Assembly: GCA_030668875.1 (NCBI GenBank)
Contig: DAOVER010000016.1
Span: 1-64,000, forward strand
Source of the DNA: Candidatus Heimdallarchaeota archaeon
GTDB lineage: Archaea; Asgardarchaeota; Heimdallarchaeia; Heimdallarchaeales; Heimdallarchaeaceae
Direction: 5' to 3'
Length of the DNA stretch: 64,000 bases
Each line of letters begins with the position of its first letter. The stretch's first letter is position 1. The notes beneath the pieces were generated by a model, which was not told the origin of the DNA, searched no databases, and saw nothing but the letters and a program-made list of their open reading frames with translations. The translations under genes were made by a program, and so were the position numbers. Shown here one piece after another: positions 54,688 to 61,993 of this stretch.

Positions 54688-56436
54688 ATGTTCTTCAGTA
54701 GCAAAATGAAGATTGGTTTAAAATCTATAATGTTCATAATATTTATTATTTCAATTCTATTTTCTTCTATAGTTTACTCGTCATTATATTCTGTGGAACA
54801 TAAACATGATAGTATACTAGCTCAAGTGTCATTAAAAGATTCCTTGATACTTGAAAATCATGATCCAATTATCATTAATAGTGATTCAAATTTAGATGCT
54901 TCAGGATTTCCTGGGAATGGAAATTATGCTGATCCTTACATTATAGAAAATTTTCACATAGTTACAGATGATTATTATTCCATCTCAATTTCAAGCACAT
55001 CAAAATATATTACTATTAGAAGCTGTTATACTGAATCAAAAAATTCAGGAATAAAAATTGATGATACAGTGAGTTTAAACACAGTATTGATTGAAAATAA
55101 TGAATGTAGAAATAGTGTCTATGGAATTAAGATTCGATCTTCCTCTTCAATTATTCAAAATACATGTATTAATAATACCTATGGTATTTCAATTAAAACT
55201 TCACCTAATTCAAAGGTTCATAATAATGAATGTTTAGAGAATAAAGTAATGGGAATAACAATTTCAGGTTCAACAAATTCTGAAGTAAAGAGCAATATTT
55301 GTTCAAATAATAAAAGAGAAGATGGAATTCATATTGACGATTCTCCTAATACAAGAATAGAAGACAATATTTGTGAGAATAATGGCTATAATGGGATTTG
55401 GCTTCGATTTTCTCACTCATCGATTATTTCCTACAATGAATTAACAAATAACGGGTTAACAATCTACGAAGATAATGTGGAGGATTATTTGTCTCACACC
55501 TTTGAAGGCAATAGCGTTAACAATAAAACTCTAGGATTTTTTGAATCCCAAAAGGATATCATACTAGATGAACCAATATATGGCCAAATATTCTTAATAG
55601 ATTGTGAAAATGTCATCGTGGAAAATCAAGAGATTTATGATGCTAGTATAGGAATTAAGGTTCTATATTCCAAGTTTGTAACGATTCGAAATAATATCTG
55701 CAATAAAAATTCTTGGTATGCAGGAATATATATTGATCTCTCTATCGGGTGCAAAGTCATTGATAATGAGTGTTTGTACAATGAAATGACCGGCATACGA
55801 ATCGCATCTTCATTAGATACAACAATAGAAAATAATCTTGTTGTCTATAATAGGATTGGAATTTCTATTGCTTATTCCTTTTTTGCAACAATTATAGATA
55901 ATCAAATACTAAATAATTCTTTTTCGGGATTAAGCGCATATGAAATTAATTCTTCTTATATTTGGAATAATACCTGTTTCAGGAATGACGCAGGAATAGC
56001 TATAGCTGCAACTTCAGATTGTGAAATTGTAGAGAATTTATTCTTAAACAACACATTACATGGTCTAAACTTAAGATACGAGACTTATAACAATACAGTA
56101 CATCACAATGCGTTTGTTGATAACAATATCAATGAATATTCTCAAGCTAAAGATGACGGTGAAGGTAACTTATGGTATGAAGTGAGTTCTGAGGAAGGAA
56201 ATTACTGGTCAAATATTGGACAAAATTATACTTATATGATAGCTGGGAAAGCAAATTCCACAGATCCTTATCCATTATATGAATCACCAATATCAATTGA
56301 ACTTCCAATACTACCTATTCCCCCAGTTATAGATACTGAAGAGGTAATTTTTCAATTCTATCCTATTTACGTAATAGGCTTATTGTTTGTGATCTATATA
56401 TTCAGGAAAAGAAGAAAAAAATGCTGCATTGACTGA
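54688..56436 (+). CDS. NosD-like right-handed beta-helix surface protein
   Basis: The protein has 582 residues: signal peptide (about 8-36), a stretch typical of archaeal surface proteins (IIINSDSNLDASGFPGNGNY, DPYIIENF), then ~18 beta-helix turns such as NTRIEDNICENNGYNGIWL. The end shows GNYWSNIG and DPYPLYESP, then a C-terminal helix and basic KRRKKCC end. It is probably displayed on the cell surface and binds or processes glycans; no catalytic residues assigned. ATG 54706 is a possible later start. It is flanked by 58-bp direct repeats. Confidence 0.88.
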   Translation: MFFSSKMKIGLKSIMFIIFIISILFSSIVYSSLYSVEHKHDSILAQVSLKDSLILENHDPIIINSDSNLDASGFPGNGNYADPYIIENFHIVTDDYYSISISSTSKYITIRSCYTESKNSGIKIDDTVSLNTVLIENNECRNSVYGIKIRSSSSIIQNTCINNTYGISIKTSPNSKVHNNECLENKVMGITISGSTNSEVKSNICSNNKREDGIHIDDSPNTRIEDNICENNGYNGIWLRFSHSSIISYNELTNNGLTIYEDNVEDYLSHTFEGNSVNNKTLGFFESQKDIILDEPIYGQIFLIDCENVIVENQEIYDASIGIKVLYSKFVTIRNNICNKNSWYAGIYIDLSIGCKVIDNECLYNEMTGIRIASSLDTTIENNLVVYNRIGISIAYSFFATIIDNQILNNSFSGLSAYEINSSYIWNNTCFRNDAGIAIAATSDCEIVENLFLNNTLHGLNLRYETYNNTVHHNAFVDNNINEYSQAKDDGEGNLWYEVSSEEGNYWSNIGQNYTYMIAGKANSTDPYPLYESPISIELPILPIPPVIDTEEVIFQFYPIYVIGLLFVIYIFRKRRKKCCID

Positions 56437-56448
56437 CATTGACTCTAT

Positions 56449-56506
56449 CCTTGCATTCAGGTCTCCTTCTTCGAGTTTCCTGACTAAGTGAAAGGATTAG
56501 TGCAAT
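56449..56506. repeat. 58-bp direct repeat, right copy
   Basis: It is the partner of 54367-54424 with two mismatches (the T/G after CATTCAG and the T/A in GACTATG). It begins 12 nt after the NosD-like stop codon. Confidence 0.9.
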
Positions 56507-56638
56507 CTATTCTTTTTACACTTTGCATACTTAATAACATTAAATCTCAAAAAATAACTCCTTAGGTAAACTAAAAGACATACTTTCATATACTCAAATA
56601 AAATATTCATTTTTAATAAATATCTCAGAGGTTTAATC

Positions 56639-57595
56639 TTGTTAAAAGCAGAAAATGTGTCTAAGACCTATCCTATGAATGGTGTAAGAGCTTTAGACAG
56701 TTTTTCTATCGATATTAAACCTGGAGAGATTATGGGGCTATTAGGGCCTAATGGTGCAGGTAAATCAACTTTTGTAAGAATTGCTGTTGGAGTTCTTGAT
56801 AGAGATTCTGGTTCATTGTCAGTTTGCGGATGGGATTCTGATTCAGAGAGAAAGAAGATATCAAATTTAGTTTCATGGATTCCTCAAGAGGGAACTTCTA
56901 AGATGATTCTAAATAGAACTGGTCGAGAGAATATAATCTATTATTCTTGGATAAGAGGTATATCTAGAAAAGAAACAGAAAGAAGAATTGATGAGATTCT
57001 TGAAAAATTAAACATTGAAAAAAAGATATTAAACAAAACCTACCGAATCATGAGTGGAGGACAAAAACAAATAACAAATATTATCAATGGTTTGATAATG
57101 AATGCAAAATTATTATTTTGTGATGAGATATCAGTAAGTATTGATCCGATTATTACTAAGTCAATTTATGATTATCTCAAAGAATACACTTCTAATGGTC
57201 GTTCTGTTCTTCTTACATCACAAAATATATCAGAAGTGGAAAATCTTTCAGATAGAATAGCAATAATACAAACTGGAAAATTAGTGGCACTTGATAAACC
57301 ACGAGAAATTTCTAAAAAAATACTTAAATATGAAATCATCGACTTAAGTTTTGAAAATAGCGTTATAAAAGGTAAGGATTTTTCTAGTTTCAATTTAGAA
57401 TTAGAACAACAAGACTATTTTCGATCAAAAGAGCTAAGTAATAATATTCTTCATATTAGATCCGATAACGCTAATAAATTGCTCAATTCTATCCTTGTTT
57501 TGCTAGAAAAATATTCCCTAAATCCTTCAATAGAATCTGGTAAAGCGAATCTTAGTGTAGCTCTTCAAATGCTGAAAAAGGAGGAGAAAAATTGA
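56639..57595 (+). CDS. ABC transporter ATPase of the peptide locus
   Basis: The protein has 318 residues from TTG 56639. Walker A GPNGAGKST (36-44), signature MSGGQKQ (first residue Leu to Met) and Walker B KLLFCDEIS with catalytic Glu but Ile-Ser where most have Pro-Thr. The C-terminal ~90 residues form the regulatory extension seen in drug or bacteriocin exporters. It overlaps the permease gene by 4 nt. First gene of the locus running to 63682; likely exports its product or gives self-protection. Confidence 0.88.
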   Translation: MLKAENVSKTYPMNGVRALDSFSIDIKPGEIMGLLGPNGAGKSTFVRIAVGVLDRDSGSLSVCGWDSDSERKKISNLVSWIPQEGTSKMILNRTGRENIIYYSWIRGISRKETERRIDEILEKLNIEKKILNKTYRIMSGGQKQITNIINGLIMNAKLLFCDEISVSIDPIITKSIYDYLKEYTSNGRSVLLTSQNISEVENLSDRIAIIQTGKLVALDKPREISKKILKYEIIDLSFENSVIKGKDFSSFNLELEQQDYFRSKELSNNILHIRSDNANKLLNSILVLLEKYSLNPSIESGKANLSVALQMLKKEEKN

Positions 57596-58434
57596 GGACT
57601 TTCTATGCGAATTTCTGGAGAGAAATGAAATACAACCTTGGTCGAAGAGGTGTATGGATGGGAAGACTAGTAAATGTTACTGTCTCCATAATTACAGCAT
57701 TCGCAATGGGGATTATTTATTCTTTTAGTGCTGAAGCTCAAACAACTGTAGGAATAGCAAATGTTGGCTTGTTTCTCTTAACTGGTTTTTTCTTACAGTA
57801 TTTAGTTCTTTCAAGTGTTACAATAGCTCCTAATACTTTTTGGGGTGATATAAGAAGTGGATCTTTCGAATTCATCTTTCACTATGAATTTAGTATCTCT
57901 GAATATATTTTTGGAATTTACTTTGCTCAGTTTATTATAGACTTCGTTATTTCTTTGCCTTTTCTTATTGCAATTATTATCGTAGCAGCAGGACAATCAA
58001 CTCCAGCCATTCTCATCATCTCGTTTATTGGGTTCCTTATTTTTTCGTTCCTGTGTTTATTTTCTATTACAATGTTATACTCTTCTCTTTATGTTCTAAG
58101 TAAACAATTTATGGGTTATCATGGAGCTGTTACTTATATCGCTTATTTCATCTGTGGTGTCTATTTCCCTATTTTAGGATATCTTTCTCTCTTTGGAACA
58201 AAAGCAGGATGGGCGATAATTGGTGTAATTTCTATTCTCCCATATACGCAAGTATTTGACATCGCTAGATACATTATTTTCGGTCAAAATTATGTTCTTG
58301 CTTATCCTACTCTATGGCTAGCTTTTCTAATCATGATTTCTACCTCAGTTATTTTCTATGTCTTATCACTAATCATATTCAGGAAAGGTTTCAAAAATCT
58401 GAGAAAGGAAGGTTTCGCAGCTTACCGTTACTAA
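57592..58434 (+). CDS. ABC-2 type permease of the peptide locus
   Basis: The protein has 280 residues with six helices (about 23-45, 58-82, 105-135, 140-170, 180-205, 240-262), the ABC-2 layout. It starts at TTG 57592, overlapping the ATPase stop. With that ATPase it forms a half-size two-protein exporter, as used for bacteriocins, antibiotics and some RiPPs. Confidence 0.85.
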   Translation: MRTFYANFWREMKYNLGRRGVWMGRLVNVTVSIITAFAMGIIYSFSAEAQTTVGIANVGLFLLTGFFLQYLVLSSVTIAPNTFWGDIRSGSFEFIFHYEFSISEYIFGIYFAQFIIDFVISLPFLIAIIIVAAGQSTPAILIISFIGFLIFSFLCLFSITMLYSSLYVLSKQFMGYHGAVTYIAYFICGVYFPILGYLSLFGTKAGWAIIGVISILPYTQVFDIARYIIFGQNYVLAYPTLWLAFLIMISTSVIFYVLSLIIFRKGFKNLRKEGFAAYRY

Positions 58435-58505
58435 TTTTCTTACACAGAAAATTTAATATCAAGTTATACTACTTTCTAGAAAGAGTTGAATATCGAGGGA
58501 ATAAA

Positions 58506-59606
58506 ATGAATAAGGAAGAACAACCAATAACTCCTACATTACCTTACGTTTTTCAAACCAAAGTTACTCAACAAGGCATTATAACAATCCCCTACACTTT
58601 AAAATTAGATTTAGATAAGCATTATTTGTTCAATTTCCAACCTCTAAAAAGTGAAATCATATATTCCCAGGTTAAACAGATAAAACATTCAGGACAAAGA
58701 CAATATGTTTCTTGTCGAATTAAATCTCCTTTCTTGCAAAAGGGAGATGAAGTAAAGATTACCATAATCAAGGAATTTAAAGCTTCATCAGAGCTTACAT
58801 TTGATGATGATGAAGAGTATTCTCTCTTGTTTAACCAATCTGTTCGATGTTTATTTCTGTACTCTTTTCAAGAGAAAGATGAAATCTTGACTGCAGAGGA
58901 AAGCAAAGACTTTCTATGTGAGTATCCAAATTTCACTCAACAGGAGTTTATCAAAAACTCCCTTGATTTGCTTAGCAAGAAAAACATTTTATTTGAAAAA
59001 GAAGAAGGAGAATTCTTTGATATATTACGTTTTCAAAATTATGCTGTAATTAGGTTTGTTGGAACGAAAAGATTATTGAGTTTTGATATCCTTCAGCAAA
59101 AACCCTCAGAAGAGGCAAAAATTGCCTATGAAACACATATTCCATTTGTCTTCCTTGTTCTAACAAAGATTGATTACCTTCAATTTTTACTCTCTCAACA
59201 TATTAGAACTAGATTCAAACTCTTTCTAGATAAATTTCAAAGTGTATCATCATATCTACCTTATGTGATTAAGGAGTTTTCTTCACTTCTACAGAGTGAA
59301 ATATTTGAGATAATGACCAAGGCTGATGATAGTATAAGAAAATTTAACAGTCTTGATGATGTGAGATTCTGGTTCTTTATACCTGCTGAATATCATGATC
59401 TAATCAAAAAAATCCAGATGGATTTTTACTCAGGAAAGAAATTTGTAATAATAAACGAATTGATAGAATCAATTAAAACTAAAGATGGAAATCTTGAAGC
59501 AAAGCAACTCGTAGTTAATGCAATAGAATGGTTGTATAGGCACCAAGTGATAAATGTAAGAGAGATGGATGGAGAGAAAATAGTGGAGATGTATAAGATT
59601 GAATAA
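58506..59606 (+). CDS. AbrB-like N-terminus plus unknown C-terminal domain
   Basis: The protein has 366 residues from ATG 58506, which has a GAGGGA ribosome site; the upstream in-frame extension overlaps the permease gene and is rejected. Residues ~15-85 read FQTKVTQQGIITIPYTLKLD, the AbrB/SpoVT-type swapped-hairpin pattern that binds DNA. The remaining ~280 residues are helical without known motifs (two segments look like winged helices). It overlaps the ATPase gene by 8 nt. It may be the regulator of the locus, or a partner of the ParA-like protein. Confidence 0.6.
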   Translation: MNKEEQPITPTLPYVFQTKVTQQGIITIPYTLKLDLDKHYLFNFQPLKSEIIYSQVKQIKHSGQRQYVSCRIKSPFLQKGDEVKITIIKEFKASSELTFDDDEEYSLLFNQSVRCLFLYSFQEKDEILTAEESKDFLCEYPNFTQQEFIKNSLDLLSKKNILFEKEEGEFFDILRFQNYAVIRFVGTKRLLSFDILQQKPSEEAKIAYETHIPFVFLVLTKIDYLQFLLSQHIRTRFKLFLDKFQSVSSYLPYVIKEFSSLLQSEIFEIMTKADDSIRKFNSLDDVRFWFFIPAEYHDLIKKIQMDFYSGKKFVIINELIESIKTKDGNLEAKQLVVNAIEWLYRHQVINVREMDGEKIVEMYKIE

Positions 59607-60405
59607 ACAATATAAAAAATTAAATTCTCATGTTATTAGCTTCTATTCATATAGAGGTGGAACAGGAAAATCAACCGTCGCGTCGAACCTTGCTACAGTC
59701 TCTGCAAAAAAACACAAAACAATTCTCGTAGATTTAGATCTCTATTCTCCTCAACTAACATACATCTTTGAGAAAACAAGCAAGAATTACATCAATGATT
59801 ATCTGCACTCCTCGCTCTTCACATCTAAACATGCTAGAAATAGAATTGAAAGCTTAGATGAGGTGATTTGTGAAAGCTCGTTTGAAAACCTTGATCTTAT
59901 ATTAGCAAACCCTAAGATGTCTCTCACTGATAACACAATTTTGCATGATGAAGTAATTACAAAAAAAGTTTTTCCTTGCTTCCAACATATGATAGAATTA
60001 CTCAAAACCCAATATGAAGTAATAATCCTAGATTGCCCTGGAGAATTGAATTACTATACACTTAATGGAATAGCTGTAGCAGATAGAGCGGTAGCAGTAA
60101 GTATACCCACCATAGCTAATGTAAAGGGAATGATAGAATTATTGAAAATTTTTAGTTCTGCACTTCAAGGTAAAAAAACTGATATCATTCTGATGATGAT
60201 AACTCCAAGACCTTCAAAAAAGAAAATAGAGAAATTAGTAGAATGGAAACAAGAACTCGAAAAATTTGAAGTGGAAAATTATCTTTGTTTTGATTATTCA
60301 GAAAACATTGCTTATAGACATCAATTTGAAGATGACTTCTTTTATCTCCCAGAAGAGGAGGAGTATCAGAAATTGGAAGAATACCTGACTGCAATTCTGA
60401 AGTGA
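59599..60405 (+). CDS. ParA/MinD-type ATPase with a modified P-loop
   Basis: The protein has 268 residues from TTG 59599. Deviant Walker A is YRGGTGKST (18-26), with Arg19 where most family members have the signature Lys, followed by ILVDLDLYSPQLT (Walker A') and VIILDCPGEL (Walker B). The rest follows the MinD/ParA fold (ADRAVAVSIPTIANVKGM). Such ATPases position DNA, membranes or protein cargo. The overlap with both neighbours ties it to the radical SAM enzyme. Its role in a peptide pathway is unknown. Confidence 0.85.
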   Translation: MNKQYKKLNSHVISFYSYRGGTGKSTVASNLATVSAKKHKTILVDLDLYSPQLTYIFEKTSKNYINDYLHSSLFTSKHARNRIESLDEVICESSFENLDLILANPKMSLTDNTILHDEVITKKVFPCFQHMIELLKTQYEVIILDCPGELNYYTLNGIAVADRAVAVSIPTIANVKGMIELLKIFSSALQGKKTDIILMMITPRPSKKKIEKLVEWKQELEKFEVENYLCFDYSENIAYRHQFEDDFFYLPEEEEYQKLEEYLTAILK

Positions 60406-61724
60406 CTAACATGGAACTCAAAACTCTGCTTTCGGTAAAGAAAAAGGATAAATGGATACATTATAATCTGATAAACCAAACAATGGTAAAAACTTCTCTT
60501 TCTCCAACAGAGTTAGATAGATCTCCTTCAGATATCAAAGAAGAGCTGTTGTATGGTACAGATAAAGAAATGCTAATAGAATCTCACAAGCTATATTATC
60601 AAAAAATAAAGAAGGAAATGATGAAGAAAAGAGAGTTGAATTCTCCTTTTCTATCAAGAAGTGAAGTTAATCTAACTCTATGGTATGATTGTAACTTTGA
60701 TTGTCCATATTGTTACCAACAAGAAGAATATTATGCTGGAGCAAAAGAAAGCGATAAAATCAATATAGAGAAGACCTTAGAATTCTTTAGAAATAAATCA
60801 AAAAATGATGAATTTCCTCCAAAAACTGTTGTTTTCATAGGAGGTGAACCTTTACTAAAAGGTAAGAGAAATAGAGATACTATAATAACACTAATGGGAT
60901 ATCTCAATGAACACTTTCCTGGAATTGAAATACACGTCATCTCAAATGGTTATCTTTTAGGTGAGTATGCTGAAACCCTTTCTAAATTCAAGGATTTGAA
61001 TTTCGTATTGACAATTACTCTGGGTTCTACAAGAAAAAACCACAAGTATGAAAGAATTCTCAAAACCAATAATTCAGTAGATACTTTTGAGCAAATCTTC
61101 GTAGGTATGAAGGAATTCAGAAAAAAAATTCCTAAGGGTTGGATTAATATTAGAATGAATTTTGCAAAGGATTACAGAGAAGTAGATGATACAAAGGAAT
61201 TGATGTATCTGATTAAAAAAGAAATACCAGATGTAAGATTTGAACTCTCTCCAGTAGTTTCATTTTCGAATCATCAAGAAATTGGCTTAGGGTTTTTCAA
61301 ATTGCTTAAGGATTTAATGTCAAATGAGGTTTTTTCTAAGTCCTTCGTAATGAAACTAAATGACAATCTATACTTCTTACTACGCAATTCAATTCCACAA
61401 CTAGAAAATAAGGAAATTTCATCAAAACCAAAAATATGCAATGCAGTTTCTTTTACAACAAACTATGATTTGTTCTCAGACTTCCAAATTCAACCTTGTG
61501 AGGATTTTAGATATTATAAGAGAATAGATGTGGATGATTTGAAAATATCAGATCTCTTCTTAGAATCTCTTGATAAGAGAGTAGAGCAATGTATAGATTG
61601 CCCTTTTTTTGTAGGTTGTATTTCAAATCCATGTAAAATAATAAAAAGAAAAACTATAGCGAAAAAAGTATGCTATGAAAAAGAATTATTACCACTCTTT
61701 CAAATAATTGAAGAATTTTATTGA
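60402..61724 (+). CDS. SPASM radical SAM enzyme of the peptide locus
   Basis: The protein has 440 residues from GTG 60402 (ATG 60411 also possible). Site CNFDCPYCY (Cys97, 101, 104) binds the SAM cluster; FIGGEP is at 145-150. The C-terminus has the full seven-Cys SPASM set: 346, 366, 397, 400, 406, 411 and 424. SPASM enzymes modify ribosomal peptides (sactionine, ranthipeptide, PQQ-type and others) or act on enzymes. The gene lies 55 nt before the small two-Cys peptide gene, its best substrate candidate. The N-terminal ~85 residues may bind the leader; no clear RRE is seen. Confidence 0.88.
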   Translation: MTNMELKTLLSVKKKDKWIHYNLINQTMVKTSLSPTELDRSPSDIKEELLYGTDKEMLIESHKLYYQKIKKEMMKKRELNSPFLSRSEVNLTLWYDCNFDCPYCYQQEEYYAGAKESDKINIEKTLEFFRNKSKNDEFPPKTVVFIGGEPLLKGKRNRDTIITLMGYLNEHFPGIEIHVISNGYLLGEYAETLSKFKDLNFVLTITLGSTRKNHKYERILKTNNSVDTFEQIFVGMKEFRKKIPKGWINIRMNFAKDYREVDDTKELMYLIKKEIPDVRFELSPVVSFSNHQEIGLGFFKLLKDLMSNEVFSKSFVMKLNDNLYFLLRNSIPQLENKEISSKPKICNAVSFTTNYDLFSDFQIQPCEDFRYYKRIDVDDLKISDLFLESLDKRVEQCIDCPFFVGCISNPCKIIKRKTIAKKVCYEKELLPLFQIIEEFY

Positions 61725-61737
61725 ACTATAAAAGGGA

Positions 61738-61748
61738 ATATATTTAAA
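61738..61748 (+). promoter_or_regulatory. Strong TATA box for the small peptide gene
   Basis: ATATATTTAAA lies in the 55-nt gap between the radical SAM stop (61724) and the peptide ATG (61780), about 32-42 nt ahead of it, just right for an archaeal promoter with a short leader. It suggests extra expression of the peptide over the enzyme, as expected for a precursor. Confidence 0.65.
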
Positions 61749-61779
61749 AGAGCGAGTGTCATTAATGTAACAAGGTGCT

Positions 61780-61968
61780 ATGATGGGAAGAAAAGATAAG
61801 AAAACAGAAGAAAACACAGCATTTGAAGTGCTTTTACGAAATACCAGTGGTGTAAACCCTGGTATTGAAACAGTTTATGATCCTCCAGGTGATCTGCCAG
61901 GAAATTGTAACCAATCTACAGCAAATCTTTCTGTTCGATCCTCAGTCTGTGATATTTTACTGATGTAA
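61780..61968 (+). CDS. 62-residue candidate RiPP precursor peptide
   Basis: The peptide starts MMGRKDKKTEENTAFEVLLR, a charged leader with an AFEVLL helix, and goes on to a Gly/Pro-rich part (NPGIETVYDPPGDLPGN) and a Ser/Thr/Asn/Cys-rich end (Cys43 ... Cys57, DILLM). There are two Cys only, both in the last third, where radical SAM thioether or other links could form. It has its own TATA box and an AAGGTG ribosome site 5 nt before the ATG. No known family recognised. It lies between the SPASM enzyme and a helical-repeat gene. Confidence 0.7.
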   Translation: MMGRKDKKTEENTAFEVLLRNTSGVNPGIETVYDPPGDLPGNCNQSTANLSVRSSVCDILLM

Positions 61969-61993
61969 TAAGGTGGTACTATGAGGAGAATTG

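Noticed and set aside
56639-58434. Reading the ABC pair as an unrelated drug exporter
   Set aside because: Possible, but the same strand, short spacers and position before the SPASM/peptide genes favour one locus; kept as an alternative only.
58314-58505. N-terminal extension of the AbrB-like gene
   Set aside because: It overlaps the permease gene; ATG 58506 has a good ribosome site and gives the domain start.
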